A DNA stretch of 64,000 nt from Streptomyces griseomycini (GCF_014203535.1 NZ_JACHJI010000006.1:310001-374000), one strand, 5' to 3'; positions 8,303 to 17,154 are shown, counted from the stretch's first letter. The notes: generated by a model not told the origin, from the sequence alone. Numbers and translations are program-made.

Positions 8303-9106
8303 ATGACTTCCGCGACACGACCGCGCGCCCGTGGGCGCGCACTGACGGGCGCACTCGCCACCCTGGGCCTCTCGGTTGGCATGCTCATGACTACCGGGGC
8401 GTCCCCGGCGGGCGCCGCCACCTGGCCGACCCCCAACGGCAGCCAGGGCGTCTCCTCCACCATCTCCGTGTCCGGCACCAAGGACTACGGGATGAAGCGC
8501 CTGTACGGCACCGGCGACCTGGGCTCGGGCGGGCAGGACGAGGACCAGGGCCCGATCCTGGAACTGGCGGACGGCGCGGTCCTGAAGAACGTCGTCCTGG
8601 GCGCCCCCGCGGCCGACGGCATCCACTGCAAGGGCTCCTGCACGCTGCAGAACGTGTGGTGGGAGGACGTCGGCGAGGACGCCGCCACCTTCAAGGGCAA
8701 GTCGTCGTCGGCGGTCTACACCGTCAGCGGCGGCGGCGCCAAGGAGGCGAGCGACAAGGTCTTCCAGTTCAACGGCGCCGGGACGCTGAACGTCTCGAAC
8801 TTCGCGGTGAAGAACTTCGGCACCTTCGTCCGCTCCTGCGGCAACTGCTCCACCCAGTACAAGCGGACGATCAACCTCAACACCATCGAGGTGACCTGGA
8901 AGGGCAGCAGGCTGGCCGGCATCAACACCAACTACGGCGACAGCGCGACCCTGCGGAACATCACGATCATCGGGGACAGCAGCAGGAAGATCGTCCCCTG
9001 CCAGAAGTACATCGGCAACGACGACGGTGACGAGCCGGACACCAACGGCTCGGGCCCCGACGGTACGCACTGCAAGTACGCGTCGTCCGACATCACCTAC
9101 CGGTAG
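8303..9106 (+). CDS. Secreted pectate lyase, PL3 family
   Basis: A 267-residue exported enzyme. Residues 1-38 form a signal peptide (basic RPRARGRAL, hydrophobic core, cleavage near GAA-T). The mature part is a right-handed parallel beta-helix of the PL3 pectate lyase type: LADGAVLKNVVLG, DGIHCKGSCTLQNVWWEDVG, DAATFKG, FGTFVRSCGNC, and a Cys-containing C-terminus. It cleaves polygalacturonate by beta-elimination using calcium, outside the cell. The ATG at 8303 has AGAGGGA upstream. The promoter contains a sugar-repressor-like operator. Monocistronic, with terminators on both sides. No uronate catabolism genes lie next to it. Confidence 0.88.
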   Translation: MTSATRPRARGRALTGALATLGLSVGMLMTTGASPAGAATWPTPNGSQGVSSTISVSGTKDYGMKRLYGTGDLGSGGQDEDQGPILELADGAVLKNVVLGAPAADGIHCKGSCTLQNVWWEDVGEDAATFKGKSSSAVYTVSGGGAKEASDKVFQFNGAGTLNVSNFAVKNFGTFVRSCGNCSTQYKRTINLNTIEVTWKGSRLAGINTNYGDSATLRNITIIGDSSRKIVPCQKYIGNDDGDEPDTNGSGPDGTHCKYASSDITYR

Positions 9107-9130
9107 CCCGCGGGAACGGTCCCCCACGGT

Positions 9131-9174
9131 GGCGGCCGTACGGAGCGCCCCGCGCGGCGCTCCGTACGGCCGCC
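9131..9174. terminator. Bidirectional terminator between pectate lyase and PaaX genes
   Basis: A perfect 19-bp inverted repeat (9131-9149, 9156-9174) with a six-base CCGCGC loop fills the gap between two converging genes, starting 25 bases after the lyase stop and ending four bases before the PaaX stop codon. Confidence 0.8.
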
Positions 9175-9177
9175 GCG

Positions 9178-9945
9178 TCATGCGCCGCCCACCCGTGCCC
9201 GCACCTGCCCCACCCGCCCCGTCAGCTCCCGCCGGTAGTCGGCGTACGCGGTCCGCAGCGCCTCACCGGGCCAGCCGTCGGGCAGCAGTCCGGGCGGCAG
9301 GACCGGGTCGGCGAGCAGATGGCGCACCACGGCGGCGAACAGGGCGAGCCGGTCGGCGGGGCGGCCGGCGCGGTCGGGGTGCTCGAGGAGCGCGCGGGCC
9401 GTGCCGGACCACGCGTCCAGCGGCCAGAGGTCCGCGGCCAGGTCCCGGGCGGATCCGGCGGGGCGGGCGGTGCAGCGCCGGGCCACCTCGTCGAGGGCGG
9501 CGGGCAGGGGGCGGCTCAGGTTGGCGGGGCGCAGCCAGACGCCCTCGCGGAGTTCGGCGAGCCGGAGGGCGGCCAGTTGCGTGCGCAGGTCCGCGCGTTC
9601 GGCGGGGCCGCGGCCCGTCGCGGTGACGACGACCATCTCCCAGTCGCCGTCCCACACGCGCGTGCGGGGCCGCACGGCCTCGTCCTGGCGGCGCTGGCGT
9701 CGCACCAGCCGGTCGCTGAGGCGGTAACCGGCGTCCGTGCGCAGCAGATCACCGGCGGCGACCATCCGGCTGAGCGCCGCCCTCAGGGTGGATCCGCCGA
9801 TGTCGAAGCCCTCCACGAGCCGCCCGAGCTCCCGGGTCCCGAGCTCCGGCGGGTGCGTGCCGAGCATCAGGCTCAGCACGACCGACCGCGCGGACAGGGG
9901 GCGCGGTCGCAGGTCGTCCGGGAGCGCCGGGTCGTTCATCCGCAT
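9178..9945 (-). CDS. PaaX-family transcriptional regulator
   Basis: A 255-residue protein. The N-terminal winged helix (residues about 18-75) reads SARSVVLSLMLGTHPPELGT, then STLRAALSRMVAAGDLLRT; the middle domain has VWDGDWEMVVVTATGR and the C-terminal part HLLADPVLPPGLLPDGWPG, which are signatures of PaaX. PaaX represses phenylacetate catabolism in response to phenylacetyl-CoA in Gram-negatives; actinomycete members often sit next to acyl-CoA enzymes, as here. The ATG at 9945 or one two codons later could be the start. It is divergent from the AidB-like dehydrogenase with only 72 bp between them, including a palindrome. Confidence 0.87.
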   Translation of the reverse strand: MRMNDPALPDDLRPRPLSARSVVLSLMLGTHPPELGTRELGRLVEGFDIGGSTLRAALSRMVAAGDLLRTDAGYRLSDRLVRRQRRQDEAVRPRTRVWDGDWEMVVVTATGRGPAERADLRTQLAALRLAELREGVWLRPANLSRPLPAALDEVARRCTARPAGSARDLAADLWPLDAWSGTARALLEHPDRAGRPADRLALFAAVVRHLLADPVLPPGLLPDGWPGEALRTAYADYRRELTGRVGQVRARVGGA

Positions 9946-9949
9946 GGGT

Positions 9950-9962
9950 CCGTACTGTACGG
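9950..9962. promoter_or_regulatory. Palindrome between PaaX and acyl-CoA dehydrogenase genes
   Basis: CCGTACTGTACGG is a perfect 13-bp palindrome with one central base, placed five bases upstream of the PaaX start codon. A second weak element follows (GTTGCA at 9972-9977 facing TGCAAC near 10003). With only 72 bp between the divergent starts, a protein here could control both genes. Confidence 0.5.
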
Positions 9963-10017
9963 CGGACCTTGCGTTGCATCATTGCTGCGACCGCAGAGGA
10001 AGTGCAACACTCGGCGC

Positions 10018-11730
10018 ATGGTCACGACTTCTGTGGACGAGCGGCACGAGAGCGCCGGCGAGCAGGGCGGTGGACACGGCGGGTACGGCGGACACGGTGG
10101 GAACGCCACGCACGACGTCGCCAACCAGCCCGTTCCCCTGGCGCCGTACGACGCGTCCGACGACACCGCCCTGCTGGAGGGCCTGCGGCGCGAGGGCGGC
10201 GGCTGGGCCGAGGAGGAACTGCGGCGGCTCGGCAGGCTGGCCGGCAGCGCGCAGGTCCAGGAGTGGAGCGATCAGGCCAACCGCCACGAGCCCGAACTGC
10301 GCACGCACGACCGGTACGGGCACCGGATCGACGAGGTCGAGTTCCACCCGAGCTGGCACCACCTGATGCGCGCGGCCGTCGCCGAGGGGCTGGCCGCCGC
10401 GCCCTGGGCGGACGACCGGCCCGGCGCGCACGTCGTCCGCACCGCGAAGGGACTGGCGTGGGGGCACACCGACGCGGGGCACGGCTGCCCGACGTCCATG
10501 ACGTACGCGGCGGTCCCCGCCCTGCGCCGGCAGCCGGAGCTGGCGAAGGTGTACGAGCCGCTGCTGACCGGCCGGGAGTACGAGCCGGGCCTGCGCGTGC
10601 CGACCGAGAAGCGCGGGCTGCTGGCCGGCATGGGGATGACCGAGAAGCAGGGCGGCTCCGACGTCCGGACCAACACCACCGCGGCGACGCCGACCGCCGA
10701 GCCCGGCGTGTACACCCTGCGCGGGCACAAGTGGTTCACGTCGGCGCCGATGTGCGACGTGTTCCTGGTGCTGGCGCAGGCCCCGGGAGGGCTGTCGTGC
10801 TTCCTGGTGCCGCGCGTGCTGCCCGACGGGACGCGCAACGCGTTCCGCATCCAGCGGCTGAAGGACAAGCTGGGCAACCGGTCCAACGCCTCCTCCGAGC
10901 CCGAGTTCGACGGGACCGCGGCCTGGCTGGTCGGTTCGGAGGGGCAGGGCGTGAAGACCATCATCGAGATGGTCAACTGCACCCGGCTGGACTGCGTGAT
11001 GATGTCGGCGGCGCTGATGCGCAAGACGCTCGTCGAGGCGGGGCACCACGTGCGGCACCGCAGCGCGTTCGGGGCCCGGCTGGTGGACCAGCCGCTGATG
11101 CGCAACGTCCTGGCCGATCTGGCGCTGGAGTCCGAGGCCGCCACGGCCCTCACCCTGCGCCTGGCCGGGGCCGCCGACCGCGCGGTGCGCGGGGACGCCG
11201 GGGAGGCCGCGTTCCGCCGGATCGCGACCGCGGCGGGCAAGTACTGGGTCACCAAGCGCGGTCCGGCCTTCACCGCCGAGGCCCTGGAGTGCCTGGGCGG
11301 CAACGGCTACGTCGAGGAGTCGGGCATGCCCCGGCACTACCGCGAGGCCCCGCTGCTGTCGATCTGGGAGGGAGCGGGGAACGTCAACGCCCTCGACGTC
11401 CTGCGGGCCCTCGGCCGGGACACCGCCACCGCGCAGGCCCTCTTCGACGAACTCGCCCTGGCGCACGGGGCGGACGCCCGGCTGGACGCGGCCGTGCTCC
11501 GGCTGAAGGACCGCCTGGCCGAGGGGTCGCCGGTGAGCGCCCGCCGGCTGGTGGAGCAGATGGCCCTGACGCTGCAGGGCTCCCTCCTCGTCCGGCACGC
11601 TCCGCACGCCGTCGCCGACGCCTTCTGCGCCACACGGCTCGGCGGCGACTGGGGGCACGCCTTCGGCACGCTGCCCGCGGCGGCCGGGCTCGACGCGATC
11701 GTGGAGCGCGCGCTGCCGGACACCGTCTGA
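10018..11730 (+). CDS. AidB-like acyl-CoA dehydrogenase
   Basis: A 570-residue flavoprotein, longer than ordinary acyl-CoA dehydrogenases (about 380) and matching the AidB class. The N-terminus is Gly/His rich (residues 12-30). The core shows MGMTEKQGGSDVRTNTT (FAD contact), GHKWFTSAPMCDVFLVLAQ, RLKDKLGNRSNASSE, and the C-terminal LECLGGNGYVEESGMPRHYR, followed by WEGAGNVNALDVLRAL. E. coli AidB is induced by alkylating agents and binds DNA; whether this one does is unknown. The ATG at 10018 is preceded by AGAGGA at an unusually long distance (16 bases). Divergent PaaX regulation is likely. Confidence 0.85.
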   Translation: MVTTSVDERHESAGEQGGGHGGYGGHGGNATHDVANQPVPLAPYDASDDTALLEGLRREGGGWAEEELRRLGRLAGSAQVQEWSDQANRHEPELRTHDRYGHRIDEVEFHPSWHHLMRAAVAEGLAAAPWADDRPGAHVVRTAKGLAWGHTDAGHGCPTSMTYAAVPALRRQPELAKVYEPLLTGREYEPGLRVPTEKRGLLAGMGMTEKQGGSDVRTNTTAATPTAEPGVYTLRGHKWFTSAPMCDVFLVLAQAPGGLSCFLVPRVLPDGTRNAFRIQRLKDKLGNRSNASSEPEFDGTAAWLVGSEGQGVKTIIEMVNCTRLDCVMMSAALMRKTLVEAGHHVRHRSAFGARLVDQPLMRNVLADLALESEAATALTLRLAGAADRAVRGDAGEAAFRRIATAAGKYWVTKRGPAFTAEALECLGGNGYVEESGMPRHYREAPLLSIWEGAGNVNALDVLRALGRDTATAQALFDELALAHGADARLDAAVLRLKDRLAEGSPVSARRLVEQMALTLQGSLLVRHAPHAVADAFCATRLGGDWGHAFGTLPAAAGLDAIVERALPDTV

Positions 11731-12112
11731 GCCTCGTCGCGCCGCCGCGCGCACGGTCCGCGCGACCTCACCCCCCGGCCGCGCCCGGCCGCCGGTGCCG
11801 TGGTGCGGACTCCCCGACCGGCGGGCGCTCCGCCCGGGAAGGGCACCGTGCGCACGGGGCCGACGAGTCGACCGGGCCTCGACGCGGCACGTGCACGAAG
11901 CGCCGGGGACGTGCCCCGTCCGCCCGGGGACCGGCCGCCGCGGACACCGGCCGGCGGGCCGGCGTCCCTCCGGCTGCGGAACGCACGGGTGACATCCGCG
12001 CCGCGCACGCCGGTGGTACCGCGCGGCCCGGAGCCGACTGTCAGTGGTGGGGTGCAGACTGGCCGGTGTCGGGGACGAGGACGTCGACGAAGACGTCGCG
12101 GAGGTGATCGGC
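11731..12112. other. Intergenic stretch, no supportable gene
   Basis: About 380 bases between the dehydrogenase and the beta-propeller gene. Readings in several frames are open only because stop codons are rare at this GC content; none has a good ribosome site or a protein-like composition. The last part holds the strong GGAGGTGA site (12100-12107) of the next gene. I saw no clear terminator or promoter. Confidence 0.5.
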
Positions 12113-13198
12113 ATGTCCGAGGTACTGCTCGCCGTGGGCACCCGCAAAGGCCTGTTCATCGGGCGCCGGCGGGGTGGCGCCTGGGAGTTCGACGAGAGTC
12201 CCTACTTCAACGCGCAGGCCGTGTACTCGGTCGCCGTCGACACCCGCGGCGCGAGCCCGCGGCTGCTGGTCGGCGGCGACAGCTCGCACTGGGGCCCGTC
12301 GGTGTTCCACTCCGACGACCTGGGCCGCACCTGGACCGAACCGGCGCGGCCCGCCGTCAAGTTCCCCAAGGACACCGGGGCTTCGCTGGAACGGGTCTGG
12401 CAGCTGCACCCGGCCGCCGCCGAACCGGACGTGGTGTACGCGGGCACGGAACCGGCCGCGCTGTACCGCTCGGAGGACCGCGGGGAGAGCTTCGAGCTGG
12501 TCCGGCCGCTGTGGGAGCACCCCACCCGCTCGAAGTGGATGCCGGGCGGCGGGGGCGAGGGCCTGCACACCGTGCTGACCGACGGGCGCGATCCGCGGGC
12601 CGTGACGGTGGCCGTGTCGACGGCGGGCGTGTTCCGCACGCTGGACGGCGGCGCGAGCTGGTCCCCGTCCAACTCCGGGGTCTCCGCGGTGTTCCTGCCG
12701 GACCCGAACCCGGAGTTCGGGCAGTGCGTGCACAAGGTCGCCCGGGACGCGGTGAACCCGGACCGGCTGTACCTGCAGAACCACTGGGGGGTGTACCGCA
12801 GCGACGACGCGGGCGGGCACTGGACGGACATCGGCGAAGGGCTGCCGTCGACGTTCGGTTTCACGGTGGTGGCCCATCCGCACCGCGGTGACACGGCGTA
12901 CGTCTTCCCGATCAACGCCGACTCCGACCGGGTGCCGGCCGACCGGCGCTGCCGGGTCTTCCGGACCTCGGACGCGGGCAGGAGCTGGGAGCCGCTCACG
13001 GCGGGCCTGCCGCGGGAGGCCCACTACGGCACGGTGCTGCGCGACGCGATGTGCCACGACGGCGCGGACCCGGCGGGCGTGTACTTCGGCAACCGCAACG
13101 GCGAGGTGTACGCGTCGGCCGACGACGGCGACAGCTGGCGGCAGTTGGCCTCGCACCTGCCGGACGTGCTGTGCGTGCGGGCCGCGGTCGTCGGATGA
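12113..13198 (+). CDS. BNR/sialidase-fold beta-propeller protein
   Basis: A 361-residue soluble protein with repeated BNR/Asp-box-like blades: SDDLGRTWTEP, SEDRGESFELV, LDGGASWSP, SDDAGGHWTDI, TSDAGRSWEPL and SADDGDSWRQL. Each follows the S/T-x-D-x-G-x-T/S-W pattern of the sialidase/VPS10 propeller superfamily. No signal peptide is visible, so it is probably cytoplasmic. The catalytic arginine triad of sialidases is not obvious, so I would not call it a sialidase. The ATG at 12113 is preceded by a perfect GGAGGTGA at five bases spacing. It is transcribed in the same direction as ung, 73 bases ahead. Confidence 0.78.
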   Translation: MSEVLLAVGTRKGLFIGRRRGGAWEFDESPYFNAQAVYSVAVDTRGASPRLLVGGDSSHWGPSVFHSDDLGRTWTEPARPAVKFPKDTGASLERVWQLHPAAAEPDVVYAGTEPAALYRSEDRGESFELVRPLWEHPTRSKWMPGGGGEGLHTVLTDGRDPRAVTVAVSTAGVFRTLDGGASWSPSNSGVSAVFLPDPNPEFGQCVHKVARDAVNPDRLYLQNHWGVYRSDDAGGHWTDIGEGLPSTFGFTVVAHPHRGDTAYVFPINADSDRVPADRRCRVFRTSDAGRSWEPLTAGLPREAHYGTVLRDAMCHDGADPAGVYFGNRNGEVYASADDGDSWRQLASHLPDVLCVRAAVVG

Positions 13199-13271
13199 GC
13201 CGGAGCGTGATCGCGGCCGGTCCCGGCCACGGGTTGATCTCCGCCGTCGTTGCGGCAGTAGGGTGACGTCC

Positions 13272-13949
13272 GTGGCACCACGACCCTTGCATGAGATCGT
13301 CGAAGCGGGCTGGGCGAAGGCCCTGGAACCGGTGGCCGGCCGGATCGCCGGGATGGGGGACTTCCTGCGCGCGGAGATCGCCGCGGGACGCACCTACCTG
13401 CCGGCCGGAGCGAACGTCCTGCGGGCCTTCCAGCAGCCCTTCGACGAGGTACGCGTCCTGATCGTCGGGCAGGACCCCTATCCCACCCCGGGGCACGCGG
13501 TGGGGCTGTCCTTCTCGGTCGCGCCCGAGGTGCGGCCGCTGCCCGGCAGCCTCGTCAACATCTTCCGCGAGCTGACCACCGACCTGGGGCTGCCCCAGCC
13601 GTCCAACGGTGATCTCACGCCGTGGACCGAGCAGGGCGTGCTGCTGCTCAACAGGGCGCTGACGACGGCCCCGCGCAGACCGGCCGCCCATCGCGGCAAG
13701 GGCTGGGAGGAGGTCACCGAGCAGGCGATCCGCGCGCTGGCGGGGCGGGGCAAGCCCCTGGTCTCCATCCTGTGGGGGCGGGACGCCCGCAACTGCCGTC
13801 CGTTGCTGGGCGACCTGCCCGCGGTGGAGTCGGCCCATCCGTCGCCGATGTCCGCCGACCGCGGCTTCTTCGGCTCGCGTCCGTTCAGCCGGGCCAACGA
13901 CCTGCTGATCCGTCAGGGCGGCCAACCGGTGGACTGGCGCCTGCCGTGA
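13272..13949 (+). CDS. ung: Uracil-DNA glycosylase
   Basis: A 225-residue family 1 uracil-DNA glycosylase. The water-activating motif GQDPYPTPGHAVGL holds Asp68, and the Leu-intercalation region HPSPMSADRGFFGSRPFSRAN holds His189. LVNIFRELTTDLGLP and GVLLLNRALT are also standard blocks. It removes uracil from DNA arising by cytosine deamination, which matters in a GC-rich genome. Streptomycetes often have two copies and this type is the one with a short N-terminus. Start: GTG at 13272 (AGGGTGA upstream); GTG at 13263 is an alternative. Its stop codon overlaps the start of the next gene by four bases (GTGA), so the two are translationally coupled. Confidence 0.92.
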   Translation: MAPRPLHEIVEAGWAKALEPVAGRIAGMGDFLRAEIAAGRTYLPAGANVLRAFQQPFDEVRVLIVGQDPYPTPGHAVGLSFSVAPEVRPLPGSLVNIFRELTTDLGLPQPSNGDLTPWTEQGVLLLNRALTTAPRRPAAHRGKGWEEVTEQAIRALAGRGKPLVSILWGRDARNCRPLLGDLPAVESAHPSPMSADRGFFGSRPFSRANDLLIRQGGQPVDWRLP

Positions 13950-14953
13950 CCGGTTCCGGGTTCCTCGCCGTGGACTCCGGAGGCTCCGGGGTGCGGGTCG
14001 CCGTCGGCGCCGCCGGGCACGGCGTGTCCGCCCGAGGGGCCTCGACGGAGCCGGTGCGGACCGGGGCCCGGGGCATCGATCCCGGACACTTCGTGGAGCG
14101 ACTGGTGCCGATGGCGCGCGCCCTGTGCGCCGAGGCCGGGATCGGACGGCTGGACACGGCCGTCGTCGGCGCGGCCGGAATGGCCGGTCTGGGGGACGCG
14201 CTGCGCGCCGAGCTGCCGGGGGCGCTGGCCCGCGACCTGGGCGTGCGGCGGGTCGCGTTGGCCGCCGACGCCGTCACCGCCTACGTCGGTGCCCTCGGGC
14301 CGCGGCCCGGTGCGGTGATCGCCGCGGGTACGGGACTGATCGCGATCGGCACCGATCTGACCGGCTGGCGCCGGGCGGACGGCTGGGGCCATCTGCTCGG
14401 CGACTGCGGCGGCGGCGCCTGGATCGGGCGGGCGGGACTGGAGGCGGCGCTGCGCGCCCACGACGGGCGGGAGGGCGGCTCCGCACGGCTGCTGGCGGAC
14501 GCCGAGGAGACGTTCGGTCCCGCGCCGGGGCTGCCCGGCCTGCTGTACCCGCGCACCGACCGGCCGGCCGTCCTCGCCTCCTTCGCGCCCCGGGTGGCCG
14601 AGTGCGCGGCCGACGGCGACCCCGTCGCCGCGGACGTGCTGCGGGCGGCGGCCCGGCACATGGCGGACTCGGCCGCGGCCGTGTGCCCGGACGGGGACGA
14701 ACCGCCGGTCGGTCTCACCGGCGGCCTGTTCAAGATGGGCGCCCCTCTGCTCGTACCGCTGGACGAGGAGCTGGCGAAGCGGCTGCCGCGGGCACGGCGG
14801 GTCACGGCCGAAGGGGACCCCCTGCACGGGGCGGTGCGCATCGCCACCGACCTCATGACGGGCGCGTTCGCCCTTCCGTGTGAGGGAAGGATGCTGTGCG
14901 TGACGAGCCCGGCGGACGCGGGCGCCACCCGGACGGCCGGTCGCGGGACGTAA
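13946..14953 (+). CDS. BadF/BadG-type ATPase, N-acetylglucosamine-kinase-like
   Basis: A 335-residue ASKHA-fold protein of the BadF/BadG/BcrA/BcrD family that includes N-acetylglucosamine kinases. Visible motifs are the phosphate 1 loop LAVDSGGSGVRVAVG at residues about 5-19, a second region GAVIAAGTGLIAIGTD, a glycine-rich DGWGHLLGDCGGGAWIGR and the adenosine loop VGLTGGLFKMG. A sugar is a likely substrate, and amino sugars are the usual one for this subgroup, but the sequence does not settle it. The GTG start overlaps the ung stop codon (GTGA), so the pair is an operon. A possible DasR site lies 3 kb downstream, next to the lactonase gene. Confidence 0.78.
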   Translation: MTGSGFLAVDSGGSGVRVAVGAAGHGVSARGASTEPVRTGARGIDPGHFVERLVPMARALCAEAGIGRLDTAVVGAAGMAGLGDALRAELPGALARDLGVRRVALAADAVTAYVGALGPRPGAVIAAGTGLIAIGTDLTGWRRADGWGHLLGDCGGGAWIGRAGLEAALRAHDGREGGSARLLADAEETFGPAPGLPGLLYPRTDRPAVLASFAPRVAECAADGDPVAADVLRAAARHMADSAAAVCPDGDEPPVGLTGGLFKMGAPLLVPLDEELAKRLPRARRVTAEGDPLHGAVRIATDLMTGAFALPCEGRMLCVTSPADAGATRTAGRGT

Positions 14954-15037
14954 CCCATCAGACAAATCCGGACGGATACCGCTCACCTGCCCCCTCCCCG
15001 AACAGGGGAACCCGGGAAGCCACTAACATGCCGCAGC

Positions 15038-15961
15038 ATGAGCACCCCCACTGGGCCCGCGTCCGGCCTGCCAGTACGAATGCCGCGCCCCCGCCAGCCC
15101 GGGCGGCACCGCCGCCCCGAGCCCCTGGTGGCTCCCGAGGGCGCGCCCGCGCTCGTCCTCGCCGTGCCGGGTGCGCCCAGTAGCACCACCCGATCCCTCG
15201 CCGACGAGGTCGTGAGCATCGCCCGTTCCGAGCTGCCCGGTCTCGACGCCCGGATCGGCTACCTCGACGGCGACGACGAGGAGTTCCCCTCGCTGCAGTC
15301 GGTGCTCGCGCACGCCGGCGAGGAGCGCACCGCCCGCTTCGAGCAGGCCCGCGCCGCCGGTCTGGACGTGAAGGAGCCCGACGGGCCCGTCGCCGTCGTC
15401 GTGCCGCTGCTCGCCGGCCCGGACAGCGCGCTGCTGCGCCGGATCCGTCAGGCCGTGATGGACAGCCGTGTCGCCGCGGAGCTGACCGATGTGCTCGGCC
15501 CGCACCCGTTGCTCGCCGAGGCGCTGCACGTGCGGCTGTCCGAGGCCGGTCTGGCCCGTGCCGACCGGGCCCGGCTGTTCACCGTGGCGACCGCCGCGGA
15601 CGGCATCATCCTGGCGTCCGTGGGCGGTGACGAGGCCGTGCAGGCGGCCGGGATCACCGGCATGCTGCTCGCCGCGCGCCTCGCGGTGCCGGTGATGGCG
15701 GCGGCCCTGGACCAGGAGGGCTCCATCGCCTCCGTCGCCGAGCAGCTGCGCGGCTCCGGTTCGCAGCAGCTGGCGCTCGCGCCGTACCTGATCGGCCCGG
15801 AGATCGACGCGAGCCTGGTCGAGGAGGCCGCGAAGGAGGCGGACTGCCCCGCCGCCGAGGCGCTCGGCCCGTACCCGGCGATCGGCAAGCTCGCCCTGGC
15901 CAAGTACACGACCGCGCTGGGCATCGCGCCGCAGCAGGCGCAGGGCTCCCCGGTCCGCTGA
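15038..15961 (+). CDS. CbiX/sirohydrochlorin chelatase-like protein
   Basis: A 307-residue protein related to the CbiX/SirB chelatase fold, with two similar halves: ALVLAVPGAPSSTTRSLADEV at the start and a second half containing GPYPAIGKLALAKYTTAL. The classical class II chelatase motif AHGS is replaced by VPGAP, so the metal-binding His at that position is missing; another His pair (HPLLAEALHVRL) is present. It may be a structural relative rather than an active sirohydrochlorin cobalt or iron chelatase. No siroheme or cobalamin gene is nearby. The N-terminal 35 residues are basic and proline-rich. ATG at 15038 has no strong ribosome site; an ATG at 15028 is out of frame. Terminated by a perfect hairpin. 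Confidence 0.65.
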   Translation: MSTPTGPASGLPVRMPRPRQPGRHRRPEPLVAPEGAPALVLAVPGAPSSTTRSLADEVVSIARSELPGLDARIGYLDGDDEEFPSLQSVLAHAGEERTARFEQARAAGLDVKEPDGPVAVVVPLLAGPDSALLRRIRQAVMDSRVAAELTDVLGPHPLLAEALHVRLSEAGLARADRARLFTVATAADGIILASVGGDEAVQAAGITGMLLAARLAVPVMAAALDQEGSIASVAEQLRGSGSQQLALAPYLIGPEIDASLVEEAAKEADCPAAEALGPYPAIGKLALAKYTTALGIAPQQAQGSPVR

Positions 15962-15986
15962 CGCGGCCGGCGCTCGCACCGACGTC

Positions 15987-16023
15987 GGAAGGGCCCGCTC
16001 CGGTGACCGGAGCGGGCCCTTCC
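15987..16023. terminator. Bidirectional hairpin terminator
   Basis: An 18-bp perfect inverted repeat (15987-16004 and 16006-16023) around a single central G. As RNA it would close with a small GA loop. It lies 25 bases past the CbiX-like stop and 46 bases past the lactonase stop on the other strand, so it serves converging genes. Confidence 0.85.
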
Positions 16024-16069
16024 GTATGGGCTCGGAGAATTCGGGAGGGTCCGGACGGGCCGGCTCCGG

Positions 16070-17101
16070 TCAGCCGGTGACCACGCAGGACGCCGCGGGC
16101 ACCGGGATCGAGCCGCCGCGGCGGGGCACCCCCGTGTCCGGGTCGACCGCGAACCAGGTCACGTCACCGGAGCGCTCGTTCGCGACGTACAGGAAGCCGC
16201 CGGACTCCGTGATCGCGCGGGGCCAGTGACCGCCGCAGGACACGGTGGTGAGCGGGCTCAGCCCCTCCCCCCGCCCCTCGACCGCGAACACGGACAGCAC
16301 GTCCTCGCCGCGGGTCGCGGTCCACACGAAGCGGCCGTCGGGCGAGACGGCCACGCCCGACGGATAGGCGTCGCCGGCCGGGGCGCCGGGCAGCACCGGG
16401 ACCTCCGTGAGCGGCTTCAGCTCGCCGCCCGCGGCGTCCCAGCGGCAGACGACGAGGGTGGGGCTGAGCTCGTTGAGGACGTACGCGTGCGCACCGTCCG
16501 GGTGGAAGGCCAGGTGACGCGGACCCGATCCGGGGCGCAGGGCGATCTCCCGGTGCTGTGCGGGAGCGCCGTCGGTCAGGGTGCACACCCGTACCGAGTC
16601 CGTGCCGAGGTCGACTCCGACCGCCCAGCGACCGCTCGGGTCGGGCTGCACCTGATGGGCGTGCGGACCCTGCTGGCGCTGCGGGTGAGGGCCCGAACCG
16701 CTGTGCCGCAGCACCCCGGACGCGGACCGCGCGAGGCCGCCGTCCGCACGGACGGGGACGGCGGTGAGGCTGCCCGAGCCGTAGTTCGCGGTGAGCAGGT
16801 GCCCGGCGAAGAGGGCGAGGTGGGTCGGCCCGTTCGCGTCGACCGGCACCGGGGGTCCGACCGGCTCCGGTTGGTCCCCGGTCACGCGGAACGCGGCCAC
16901 GGCACCCTCGGCCGTCTCGCTGACCGCGTACAGCATGCGCCGGTCGGCCGACAGGGCCAGGTAGGAGGGGTCGGGAACGCCGTTCACGGTGCTCAGGACG
17001 GTCAGCGCGCCGCTGTCGGGGGCGATGGCCGCGGTGACGATGCCGGGGCCCCCCGCCGCGGTGAACGACCCGATGAACGCCCGCCGCCCGCTGTCCGCCA
17101 C
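16070..17101 (-). CDS. Lactonase-family beta-propeller (6-phosphogluconolactonase-like)
   Basis: A 343-residue seven-bladed propeller of the lactonase (Pgl/YbhE) family. Typical blocks are FIGSFTAAGGPGIVTAAI at the N-terminus, VPDPSYLALSADRRMLYAVSE, ANGPTHLALFAGHLLTANYG, HAHQVQPDPSGRWAVGVDLG, GSGPRHLAFHPDGAHAYVLNE, and GGHWPRAITESGGFLYVANE. It may hydrolyse 6-phosphogluconolactone in the pentose phosphate pathway or act on another sugar lactone. No signal peptide. Start: GTG at 17101 preceded by GAGGGGA at eight bases. A DasR-like palindrome sits 54 bases upstream, which could tie it to amino-sugar control. Confidence 0.85.
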   Translation of the reverse strand: MADSGRRAFIGSFTAAGGPGIVTAAIAPDSGALTVLSTVNGVPDPSYLALSADRRMLYAVSETAEGAVAAFRVTGDQPEPVGPPVPVDANGPTHLALFAGHLLTANYGSGSLTAVPVRADGGLARSASGVLRHSGSGPHPQRQQGPHAHQVQPDPSGRWAVGVDLGTDSVRVCTLTDGAPAQHREIALRPGSGPRHLAFHPDGAHAYVLNELSPTLVVCRWDAAGGELKPLTEVPVLPGAPAGDAYPSGVAVSPDGRFVWTATRGEDVLSVFAVEGRGEGLSPLTTVSCGGHWPRAITESGGFLYVANERSGDVTWFAVDPDTGVPRRGGSIPVPAASCVVTG

Positions 17102-17154
17102 TGCCGTCCCCTCTCGTCCGGTACCGCTCCGGAGCGACGGTAGCAGGCGACCCC

